Translations under genes and position numbers: made by a program
Notes under the pieces: generated by a model
What the model was told of the DNA's origin: nothing
What the model saw: only the letters and a program-made list of their open reading frames with translations
The model's database searches: none
From: Oscillospiraceae bacterium
GTDB taxonomy: Bacteria; Bacillota; Clostridia; Oscillospirales; Oscillospiraceae
NCBI GenBank assembly: GCA_009779845.1
Contig: WRBE01000001.1
Location: 1-64,000, forward strand
DNA length: 64,000 nt
Reading direction: 5' to 3'
Shown: positions 1 to 7,317 of the stretch, one piece after another
Layout: each line of letters starts with the position of its first letter
How positions within the stretch are numbered: the stretch's first letter is position 1

Positions 1-492
1 CTCGGTGCTGGATTCAAAAAACAGAATATCATCGAAGGGGATATTCAACATTTGGTCGCCGATTTTTGCGGTGAAATATTTGACTTGTGTGTGCTTGCCG
101 CCCAGATAACGCTGATACGCCAGTTGCATACACTCGATAACTCGTTTCTCAATTTCCTCTGCCGGACTGTCTTTGACAATGTATTCCATCGCCTCGACTT
201 TATACCGAAAAACCTGTGGGAGCAGATTGGCGTGAGAGGTGATGAACACAATGGTTGCAGAAACGTCTATCTCCCGAATTTCCGCACCGAGCTCAATCCC
301 ATTTAGGTCGCTTTGCAAATCCACATCCAAAAAGTAAAGCCCGCTTTGGACTTGCCGTTTGTTTAAATACTCTAACAGCGCAGAACGATGCAGAGCAACA
401 TAATTAAAGGCATGTTGGGTACGAGCATAGCCGATTTGATGTAACGAGATGCGACAGAGTAATAGATAAGAAGTCAAGCAGCCTGTTCCCAA
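1..492 (-). pseudogene. AgrA-like LytTR response regulator, 5'-truncated and running off the left edge
   Basis: Reading leftward, the frame gives a receiver C-terminal half with GLYFLDVDL (phosphoacceptor Asp), IVFITSHANLLP and VEAMEYIVKD, then the start of a LytTR DNA-binding domain (VKYFTAKIGDQMLNIPFDDI). These are hallmarks of AgrA-type quorum-sensing regulators. The N-terminus with its acidic CDD-type patch is missing. Upstream of ALLEYL the translation no longer resembles the family, there is no in-frame ATG with a ribosome binding site, and the frame is closed by a stop at 493-495. I infer a truncated, probably non-functional copy. The C-terminus is outside the window. Confidence 0.6.
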
Positions 493-520
493 TCAAACAT
501 TGGAGACAGGCTGTATTTTT
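479..520 (+). terminator. hairpin with T-rich tail
   Basis: CAGCCTGT pairs with ACAGGCTG and an inner CCAAT/ATTGG extends the stem. TATTTTT follows on the plus strand. It lies just upstream of the broken regulator, so it may be the leftover end of whatever replaced that gene's 5' part. Confidence 0.45.
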
Positions 521-695
521 AACAGCATAGCCGCACCACTTGAAAAAGGGTATTAATTTGTGTTAAAGTAAGTCTATGCGTTATGATATAAGATATTGGC
601 AACGTGCGCTTGGCACACTCAGCAAATTCGCCATGGTTCCACGTATTCGTTTCATTTAAATGCGCTCAATGAATTGAAAAAGAAAGGATCACCCC

Positions 696-1145
696 ATGCA
701 CCTACTCAACGTCCTCCAAAACAATTTACTCATTACCGCCCTATCTGCATGGCTCGCCGCCCAAATCATCAAAACCCTCATCCACTTCTTCTACGTGGGC
801 GAGCGAAACTGGTCCCGTCTGTGGGGTTCTGGCGGTATGCCTAGCTCCCACGCAGCCACAGTGAGTGCCATGGCTACAGCGGCAGGGCTCAACTTTGGGT
901 TTGACAACTACCCCTTCGCCATCGCAACGGTGCTGGCACTGGTGGTCATGTATGATGCCTGCGGTGTCCGGCGGGCAGCGGGAGAACAGGCCCGCATCCT
1001 CAACGAGTGGGGCGAGATGCTGGCCGCCGCCAAAAATTTGCCGATGGAAGAGAGGCTAAAAGAGTTTATCGGCCACACGCCGTTCCAAGTGTTGATGGGT
1101 GCCCTGTTGGGCATTGTGGTCGCAATTATCATGCATTTGATATAA
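696..1145 (+). CDS. divergent PAP2 family (DUF212/YuiD-like) membrane protein
   Basis: This 149-residue protein matches the divergent PAP2 family: an N-terminal hydrophobic segment, then GGMPSSHAATVSAMATAAG, which carries the family's SSH motif, a central membrane segment, YDACGVRRAAGEQARILNE and a last hydrophobic helix. The start follows GAAAGGATCACCCC. Members are small integral membrane proteins related to lipid phosphatases, but they lack the complete PAP2 catalytic set and have no settled substrate. It appears to be a single-gene unit. Family call is firm, function is unknown. Confidence 0.85.
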   Translation: MHLLNVLQNNLLITALSAWLAAQIIKTLIHFFYVGERNWSRLWGSGGMPSSHAATVSAMATAAGLNFGFDNYPFAIATVLALVVMYDACGVRRAAGEQARILNEWGEMLAAAKNLPMEERLKEFIGHTPFQVLMGALLGIVVAIIMHLI

Positions 1146-1326
1146 TTAAGCTTACTCACAAATTCGATTTTTGAAATTTTGCTCTATATGTGAGCACACT
1201 CATTATAAAATATATAGCAAAACAGCCTCTTGCATAGGACGTGCAAGGGGCCAAATTGTTGCAAATTTCTCCTTGACTATGGTGCATAATGGATGGCAAC
1301 CCCACAAAAGAGGAGGACAACAAGAC

Positions 1327-2895
1327 ATGAGAACACGAAAAATGACCGCTCTGCTACTCTGTTGGTGCATACTACTTAGCCTGTTGCCGCTCTATGCCGT
1401 CCACGCCGCACCGGATGAAGCGGTACATCGGAAAGACAACGGAACCCAAACAGCACTCTTGCCAGAAGATGCGATACCGGATACACTCACACCCATGGCG
1501 GTGGCGACCACCCGGATTCGCTACATCTTTCCCGACCCCGCTCTGGCCAATGTCATCGCCCAAGCGTTCGGGGTGCAGACGTATAATGTTATCAGCCAAA
1601 GAGACCTCGACCGGGTGATAGGTCTCATGGCGGATCATCAGGGGATTGTGAATTTACAGGGGATGCAACACTTAACGGCCCTGCGGGAACTCAGCCTCAA
1701 CGGCAACCAGATACAAAACCTCTGGCCCCTATCGAACCTGCACACATTAGAGCGGCTGTTGTTAGACGGCAATCAAATACGAGACTTGGCACCGCTCCGG
1801 GGCCTTACAGTACTCCAATGGCTCTGGCTCGACCACAACCGCATTCGAGACATAGGGCCGCTCTCGAACCTAACCGACCTCACTTGGCTGACCCTGTGGG
1901 GCAATCAGGTGGAGGATATTGGCCCCTTGGCTGTGCTAACCGGCTTGAACGCCCTATGGTTGGCAGACAATCAAATCCAAACCATCAGTCCATTGCAAAA
2001 CCTTCGGCGCTTGGACACCCTAAGCCTTGCCAACAACCAAATCACTGATCTATCCCCCCTCTCGGAGATGGATCGGATGGCCCTGCTCTGGTTGGGCCGC
2101 CAAGATGTGACTTTGGCCCAGATTATGCGGACAAACCCTTTGGAAAAACCCAACCCGCTGCGCACCCCGCAGAATACCTTCATCACGCCGGACGCAATCA
2201 GCCACGATGGGACGTTTATAACCCCTGTCTTCCACTGGGAGGGTCTCACGACGGCGGTGGGGGAGGTGCAATACAGTTTTCGCACCCATATTACGCTGGC
2301 TGGTGCCGCCGACTGGTTTTACGGTACCGTGGCCCAGCCCTTGGGGGCCACGCCCTTTGTGGATATCCGGCGGGGGGCGTGGTATTATGATCCAGTGGCT
2401 TTTGTATTTGAGGCAGGCCTCATGTCCGGCGTCAGCGCAACCCGGTTTGCGCCCCGGGGCCAGTTCACCCGTGGCATGGCGGTAACGGTACTCCACCGTA
2501 TGGCGGGTGCGCCAGAGCAAGATTTTTTGCCCGTGTTCAGGGATGTGCCGGATGGGACATGGTTTAGCGAAGCCGTCCTATGGGCCTATACCCAAGGTAT
2601 CGTCATCGGCTACGGATACCCCCACACCTTTGCGCCGGAACGGCCCATCACGAGAGAGCAGCTGGTCACCATGTTACACCGCTTTGCCAAATCCAAGGGG
2701 CGGATGGCACCGCCTCCGGCAGATTTCACCTTAGCGGCGTTCCCCGACCATCATGAGGTAGGACACTGGGCAAAAGCCGCCATGGAATGGGCCGTCTACC
2801 ACGGTATCATCACAGGCACCACGCCGCCACGCCTCGTCCCCGCCGATCACGCCACCCGAAGCGAGGCCGCTGCTGTGTTCATGCGGTTTGCATAA
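1327..2895 (+). CDS. secreted internalin-like LRR protein with SLH anchor
   Basis: The start at 1327 follows AGAGGAGGACAACAAGAC and opens a signal peptide (residues 1-27, ending AVHA), so an upstream in-frame ATG at 1171 is not used. Residues about 107-258 hold six 22-residue leucine-rich repeats of the internalin type (L..L.L..N.I.D..PL..L). Residues about 265-345 resemble the Ig-like domain that follows LRRs in Listeria internalins (ISHDGTFITP, EVQYSFRTHIT, YGTVAQPL). Residues 348-522 are three SLH domains (GAWYYDPVAF, VPDGTWFSEAV, VGHWAKAAMEWA), which bind cell-wall polysaccharide. Likely a surface adhesin or scaffold; the ligand cannot be deduced. Confidence 0.88.
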   Translation: MRTRKMTALLLCWCILLSLLPLYAVHAAPDEAVHRKDNGTQTALLPEDAIPDTLTPMAVATTRIRYIFPDPALANVIAQAFGVQTYNVISQRDLDRVIGLMADHQGIVNLQGMQHLTALRELSLNGNQIQNLWPLSNLHTLERLLLDGNQIRDLAPLRGLTVLQWLWLDHNRIRDIGPLSNLTDLTWLTLWGNQVEDIGPLAVLTGLNALWLADNQIQTISPLQNLRRLDTLSLANNQITDLSPLSEMDRMALLWLGRQDVTLAQIMRTNPLEKPNPLRTPQNTFITPDAISHDGTFITPVFHWEGLTTAVGEVQYSFRTHITLAGAADWFYGTVAQPLGATPFVDIRRGAWYYDPVAFVFEAGLMSGVSATRFAPRGQFTRGMAVTVLHRMAGAPEQDFLPVFRDVPDGTWFSEAVLWAYTQGIVIGYGYPHTFAPERPITREQLVTMLHRFAKSKGRMAPPPADFTLAAFPDHHEVGHWAKAAMEWAVYHGIITGTTPPRLVPADHATRSEAAAVFMRFA

Positions 2896-2949
2896 GGCAC
2901 AATGACCGAGCGCATACTATTATGAAATCCAAGCCAAAAGGAGGCCCCC

Positions 2950-3108
2950 ATGGCAAAAGCCGGTATGCGCCGCCCCGACCCGAAAGAACCCCACGGCACC
3001 GAGAGTAACAAGAAACAACACTTCCCCAAAAACGACCAGCCCCCGGTGCCAGAGCTACAAGGGAAGCAAAAAACAGGCAAGAAGAAAGCGGCAGAACCTT
3101 GGTCATAG
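2950..3108 (+). CDS. small conserved basic protein, 52 aa
   Basis: A 52-codon frame starts MAKAGMRRPDPKEPHGTESN and ends KKKAAEPWS, directly behind AAAAGGAGGCCCCC, one of the strongest ribosome binding sites in the window, and is followed by a clear terminator. It is hydrophilic, Lys/Pro-rich and has no membrane segment. From memory, similar short proteins with the N-terminal MAKAGMRRPDP block occur in many Clostridia without known function. It is too short for most gene callers. Confidence 0.7.
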   Translation: MAKAGMRRPDPKEPHGTESNKKQHFPKNDQPPVPELQGKQKTGKKKAAEPWS

Positions 3109-3122
3109 GCCACCCAAAGTAG

Positions 3123-3162
3123 AGAGCGCTAACCCAAATAACCGGGTTAGCGCTCTTTTTTT
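3123..3162 (+). terminator. intrinsic terminator
   Basis: AGAGCGCTAACCC pairs perfectly with GGGTTAGCGCTCT around an 8-base loop and runs into TTTTTTT. It ends the 2950-3108 transcript and separates it from the next promoter. Confidence 0.9.
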
Positions 3163-3172
3163 CATATTCCTG

Positions 3173-3224
3173 TTGACAAGCGTACTTGGTATGTGCTATA
3201 TTTAAATAGACAAGCATACTTGTC
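3173..3224 (+). promoter_or_regulatory. promoter with two palindromic operators
   Basis: TTGACA (3173-3178), an 18-base spacer and TATATT (3197-3202) form the promoter of the DUF6442/XRE operon. GACAAGCATACTTGTC (3209-3224) is a perfect palindrome just after the -10. A degenerate copy, GACAAGCGTACTTGGT (3175-3190), overlaps the -35, with centres 34 bp apart. These are likely autoregulatory operators for the XRE protein encoded at 3632. Confidence 0.7.
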
Positions 3225-3254
3225 AAAACAACAATAACACTTGGAGGATAGTTT

Positions 3255-3635
3255 ATGAACAACGTTGAAAAAAATAACGACCGTCGCAAAGAAGAAATTC
3301 TGGCAAAAAGCAGAAGCGCAAAGAAAGATGAGGGTATGGAGTATGCGCAATTAAAAGGACGCAAGTTGGGAGAGTATACTCTGTTTGCTGTATTGATTCC
3401 TATTGCACTTTTCACCTTATTTACTAGAGAACTTGTTGCATTTTTTTCCAGTGCCACAGCTATTTGTGCATTTGCCTTTGGACAAGGCCTAGTAGAGTAC
3501 CGTTTCACAAAAAGGAAATGTCACCTTATATTGACAATTGTTGTTGGCGTGAGTGCAATTGTTGGCATTATATCACTACTTGCGGTATCATTCGGGTGGT
3601 GGGAAATTTCTTATTTCTTTGGGTTGTTACGATGA
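3255..3635 (+). CDS. DUF6442 family membrane protein
   Basis: A 126-residue protein with a charged N-terminus (EEILAKSRSAKKDEGMEYAQ) and about three hydrophobic segments from residue 42 onward. This layout is typical of DUF6442 proteins. TTGGAGGATAGTTT precedes the start. Its stop overlaps the start of the XRE regulator as ATGA, so the two are translationally coupled. Family members commonly pair with a small XRE repressor; their job is unknown. Confidence 0.75.
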   Translation: MNNVEKNNDRRKEEILAKSRSAKKDEGMEYAQLKGRKLGEYTLFAVLIPIALFTLFTRELVAFFSSATAICAFAFGQGLVEYRFTKRKCHLILTIVVGVSAIVGIISLLAVSFGWWEISYFFGLLR

Positions 3636-3841
3636 GAGATGAAATCGTATTAAAAAACAAACTAAAAGTAGCACGAGCGGAAAAAGACCTGTCCCAAGCG
3701 GCCTTGGCAGAGTTAGTCGGCGTGTCCCGCAACACCATCAGCTCCATCGAAACCGGACAATTCTGCCCAACGGCAAAGCTGGCACTGATTTTATCCATCG
3801 CCCTAGACAAGAAATTTGAAGATTTATTCTATTTTGAATAG
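3632..3841 (+). CDS. small XRE-family HTH regulator
   Basis: A 69-residue Cro/cI-type DNA-binding protein. LSQAALAELVGVSRNTISSI is a textbook helix-turn-helix, followed by ETGQFCPTAKLALILSIALD and a short tail (FEDLFYFE). The ATG at 3632 overlaps the upstream stop, so no separate ribosome binding site is needed. It probably represses its own operon through the palindromes at 3175-3224. Confidence 0.88.
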   Translation: MRDEIVLKNKLKVARAEKDLSQAALAELVGVSRNTISSIETGQFCPTAKLALILSIALDKKFEDLFYFE

Positions 3842-4225
3842 CGGCCTATCTGCGGTCGTGCGTGCTATCTATGAGTGCGTCACAATAGAACAACCATCCA
3901 GCGGCCCCCACCGCCCTTGACCTTTGGGGTTTCGAGGACGATTACATCTGGCGTGAGGATTTTGGCACCAGTGCGGAGTATAAGGGGCGAAATGACTTGA
4001 CCTTAGCGGGTACATAGGGGCGCAGCCCCTGTGTTGATTTTTTGCTTCTTTTTGTTCAACGACAAAAAGATGGCCCGTCCGGCAGGACATAACCAGTTGG
4101 CGGTTCCCGCCAAGAAAACCATCGGCGGTACCCGCCGAACAGAAAAGGTCAAGGGCACGGGACGCACAGGGGCACGTCCCCCACGAAGGGTACGACTGCA
4201 CCCCACCACAGCAACAACCAAAAGA
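3842..4225. other. no convincing gene
   Basis: This stretch holds several overlapping frames on both strands, none with a plausible ribosome binding site or recognisable protein. It has small GC-rich hairpins (GGGGCGCAGCCCC near 4018; GGCGGTTCCCGCC near 4098; CGGCGGTACCCGCCG near 4123), which could be decayed repeat sequence. Confidence 0.4.
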
Positions 4226-4280
4226 CAAAAAGCCGTCCTTCGTGCGGTGCTCTGCACTCTGCACATGATAGACGGCTTTT
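4226..4280 (-). terminator. terminator of the htrA operon
   Basis: On the minus strand AAAAGCCGTC pairs with GACGGCTTTTT across a long loop that has its own GTGC/GCAC pairing, and the T-run follows. It lies about 25 bases downstream of the htrA stop. Confidence 0.65.
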
Positions 4281-4303
4281 CGCAAACAATTATAACCCCA
4301 ACC

Positions 4304-5812
4304 CTAAAAATCCAACAACGCAGAATCCATCAACCGAATCTGCAACGTCTGCTCCACTCCATCCCGCTCAATGACAAGCTCAATCCGATCCCCGGCTGTA
4401 AACCGGGCAATCTCTGCCCGGAGGTCAAAGACGTTGTGGACGGTTGCACCATTAGCGGTTACAATCCTGTCCCCCTCTCGAAGTCCCACAGCGGCGGCAT
4501 CGGTGCCGGGCAGAACCTCTTGCACGTAGACACCGGGTGGGCGGCCCGTTTGGGCGGTGTCCGCTTGCGCAATGGTCTCTACAACGATCCCAAGTCCCGG
4601 ACGGCCCACCATGCGGCCATATTGAATCAGCGAGTCTACTACGGGCCGGATGGTGGCGGTGGGGATGGCAAACCCTAACCCCTCTACACCGCCGGAATAG
4701 CTGACCATCTTCATGTTAGTAATCCCAACCACTTGACCATATAAGTTAATCAGCGGCCCGCCGGAGTTTCCTTCGTTGATGGCGGCGTTGGTCTGGATTA
4801 GGCGCATGGTAATCCCGTCATGGGTCACGTCCCGGTTAAGGGCAGAGATGATACCGTTTGACATGGAATGGGCTTGGCCCAGTGGATTGCCAATGACCGC
4901 AACCTCTTGCCCAACTTGGAGCAGATCGGAGTCCCCGAATTCGGCGGGAGTGAGGTCGGTGGCGTTGATTTTGAGCACGGCAATGTCCGTGTCCATATCT
5001 TCTCCCACCAAGCTTGCGTCATGGCGGGTGCCGTCTTCTAAGTAAACCGCAATCTGGCGCGCGCCCTCGACCACATGGGCGGCGGTGATGATGTAGCCGT
5101 TCTCTGTCATAACGATCCCAGTACCGGAACCGCCACCAAGGAAAAACTGCACCTCAATCACCACAACAGAGGGGTTGCAACGCTGGAAAATCTCTTGGAA
5201 CGAGAGGGGCGTCGTGTCTGTCGGCAGGGGGCTTATGGTCATGGTAGTACCATCCCCCAAGGGCGCACGGGGGACAGGCGGACTGTCCCATATGTCGTCA
5301 TCAAACGGTTCGTAATAAACAGGCGGTGCGGGCCAGTTGTGGTTGTCCAAAATATCCGGTGGTGGGGTAGGTTCCGCCCGTGGGCGAGGGATTCGTTCCA
5401 TATGAAACCCACCTGCACCCGGACTGGTGGAAAAGCGGAACTCATATAAGGTAAACAACTGGGCAATGGCAGAAATACCCATAATAAACACAATGGTAAG
5501 AGTCACAATGATAATCGCTGCCGCTTTCGGTGACAAGCGCCGCCGTTTCCGCCGGGGGCGTTTTTCTCGACGTTTCTGCTTTTTTGGTTTTGGTGCCAGT
5601 GGCTCTGAGGGAACTTCCTTGGCCTGTGGTTCGGCGGGCTGTTCCTCCACTACTTCCACGGACTCCGGTTCTGACGCTTCCGGCACGTCAACGAATACCA
5701 TCTCTTGCATTACTTCGGCAGGCGGTTCTTCCGGCGGCAGGGTTGTTTCTGCTACCGGTGGCGTATCTGCAGCTTCCGGTTCTTGTGGGAATTTTGGTTC
5801 GTTGTCAAACAT
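4304..5812 (-). CDS. htrA: membrane-anchored HtrA/DegP-like serine protease with PDZ domain
   Basis: About 502 residues. A long acidic, Pro-rich cytoplasmic N-terminus (1-75) is followed by a Lys/Arg-rich stretch, one membrane segment (about 97-120), a Pro-rich linker, an S1C protease domain and a C-terminal PDZ domain (about 395-490). The triad is visible: His in ITAAHVV, Asp in DTDIAVL, Ser in GNSGGP. GAGGTG lies six bases before the ATG at 5812; a GTG three codons earlier overlaps that site, so I prefer the ATG. It degrades or refolds damaged envelope proteins. It is last in an operon with a two-component system, its likely regulator. Confidence 0.92.
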   Translation of the reverse strand: MFDNEPKFPQEPEAADTPPVAETTLPPEEPPAEVMQEMVFVDVPEASEPESVEVVEEQPAEPQAKEVPSEPLAPKPKKQKRREKRPRRKRRRLSPKAAAIIIVTLTIVFIMGISAIAQLFTLYEFRFSTSPGAGGFHMERIPRPRAEPTPPPDILDNHNWPAPPVYYEPFDDDIWDSPPVPRAPLGDGTTMTISPLPTDTTPLSFQEIFQRCNPSVVVIEVQFFLGGGSGTGIVMTENGYIITAAHVVEGARQIAVYLEDGTRHDASLVGEDMDTDIAVLKINATDLTPAEFGDSDLLQVGQEVAVIGNPLGQAHSMSNGIISALNRDVTHDGITMRLIQTNAAINEGNSGGPLINLYGQVVGITNMKMVSYSGGVEGLGFAIPTATIRPVVDSLIQYGRMVGRPGLGIVVETIAQADTAQTGRPPGVYVQEVLPGTDAAAVGLREGDRIVTANGATVHNVFDLRAEIARFTAGDRIELVIERDGVEQTLQIRLMDSALLDF

Positions 5813-5850
5813 AACAGTCACCTCGTGCTTTCTGGTGGGATGGCGGGCAT

Positions 5851-7287
5851 TTATTTCTTCCGGGGCGCTAAGGTCAATGTAAACATGAACTCTGTCACGC
5901 CGCCCTCAGAGCGGACATAGATGTCTTCGTGGTGGGCGTTCATGATGGTTTTAACGATATAGAGGCCGAGCCCTACGCCTTCTTTATCGTGACTGCGGGA
6001 CTTATCGCTCTTATGGAATCGGTTGAACAGTAGCGACAATTCCTCTTGGGAAATCACAGCGCCTTCGTTTCGCACGGTGACGAATGCCCGGCCGGATTTT
6101 TGGGAGAGGGATACATGGACGGTGGTGCCGGGGGTGGCAAATTTTGCGGCGTTGTCTAACAGGTTATAAGCCACCTGTGTAATCGAATCCTCATCCCCTA
6201 AGGCCCAGACCGAGTCATCGGGCAGCTCTAGCTCTACGCCCAAATTCCGGTCGGTAATCTTTTGCTCTACCCCGAGTAATCCCCGGCGCAGGACCTCCGT
6301 CAGGTCAAATGCTTGGGTACTGAGTTCTCGAATGTCCATGGACTGGAACCGAGACACCTCTAACATCCGCCGCACTAGGCGGGAGAGTCGCCGGGTTTCA
6401 GCGGCGATGATTTGCAGGTACTCTCCTTGTTTTTCCGGCGGGATGGTGCCGTCTAATATCCCGTCAGCAAAGCCGGTGATGCTGGTCATGGGGGTCTTGA
6501 GCTCGTGGGACACGTTGCCTACAAACTCTCGCCGCATGTCTTCGGACTGCTCGATAGAGTCCGCCATGGCGTTGAAAGCGGCGGTGAGTTCGCCAATTTC
6601 GTCAATCCGGCCCCGGTCTTTGACACGGGCAGAGAAGTCGCCGTGGGCGAATTTTCCGGCGACGGCACTCATTTCCCGCAGGGGGGCCGCTTGGTGTCGG
6701 GCCACTACCATGGCGATGACCACGGCCATAATGAGCACCGCAACGGCCACCAGTAAAAACAGCGACAGCATGGCGCCCCATTCCTCCATCACCACGTCAG
6801 CGCCGGAGAAGGCAAGGACATATCCGCCGTGGGTACCGTCATAGGTAGAGAGGACGGGCTGGGCATAGATATAGCTGGTTTCAGGAACCAGCCCCGTCAT
6901 AATGGCCAGGTCAGCGTACTCGCCGTATGTGCTTAAGACGTATCGCAACTCGTCCGAGAACACTTGACCGATATGGGGGCAATCATCCCCCTCGGAACAG
7001 GCAACCACAATACCCCGAGAATTGGCCACCATCATCCGGTTATGGGGCAAGGTGACGATAGAGGTCAGGTGATCCACCATGTCATAGTGTTCCGGCCGAT
7101 TGGGGTCGAAGTTGGCAAAGGAAGAGTACATCACCGTCACCGACTCTACATTAGCCCGGAGCCCGGCTTGTTTTTCGCTGATGGTATGGTTCCGCAGTAT
7201 GATGGCGAAAGAGAGGAGGAACACAAGGAAACTAAGCAGTACCATACTGGCGAGGAGGAGGGTATTTTTTAGGTAGACACTGTTCAT
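5851..7287 (-). CDS. sensor histidine kinase
   Basis: A 478-residue kinase: membrane segment 8-31, an extracytoplasmic sensor region (32-172), a second segment 173-196, HAMP linker 197-249, HisKA with FVGNVSHELKTPMTSI (phospho-His 261), then HATPase_c with NLLDNAAKFA and EGVGLGLYIVKTI. The start lies behind CGAGGCAACCCAT. The gene ends about 40 bases before htrA and follows the Roco gene by 30 bases, all on the minus strand. It is the likely partner of the OmpR-type regulator at 10072, although the Roco gene now separates them. Presumably it senses envelope stress. Confidence 0.92.
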   Translation of the reverse strand: MNSVYLKNTLLLASMVLLSFLVFLLSFAIILRNHTISEKQAGLRANVESVTVMYSSFANFDPNRPEHYDMVDHLTSIVTLPHNRMMVANSRGIVVACSEGDDCPHIGQVFSDELRYVLSTYGEYADLAIMTGLVPETSYIYAQPVLSTYDGTHGGYVLAFSGADVVMEEWGAMLSLFLLVAVAVLIMAVVIAMVVARHQAAPLREMSAVAGKFAHGDFSARVKDRGRIDEIGELTAAFNAMADSIEQSEDMRREFVGNVSHELKTPMTSITGFADGILDGTIPPEKQGEYLQIIAAETRRLSRLVRRMLEVSRFQSMDIRELSTQAFDLTEVLRRGLLGVEQKITDRNLGVELELPDDSVWALGDEDSITQVAYNLLDNAAKFATPGTTVHVSLSQKSGRAFVTVRNEGAVISQEELSLLFNRFHKSDKSRSHDKEGVGLGLYIVKTIMNAHHEDIYVRSEGGVTEFMFTLTLAPRKK

Positions 7288-7317
7288 ATGGGTTGCCTCG
7301 AATGTGAAAATGATATT

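Noticed and set aside
4031..4678. A 215-residue plus-strand protein
   Set aside because: Its second half is antisense to htrA and its first half is low-complexity basic sequence with no ribosome binding site.
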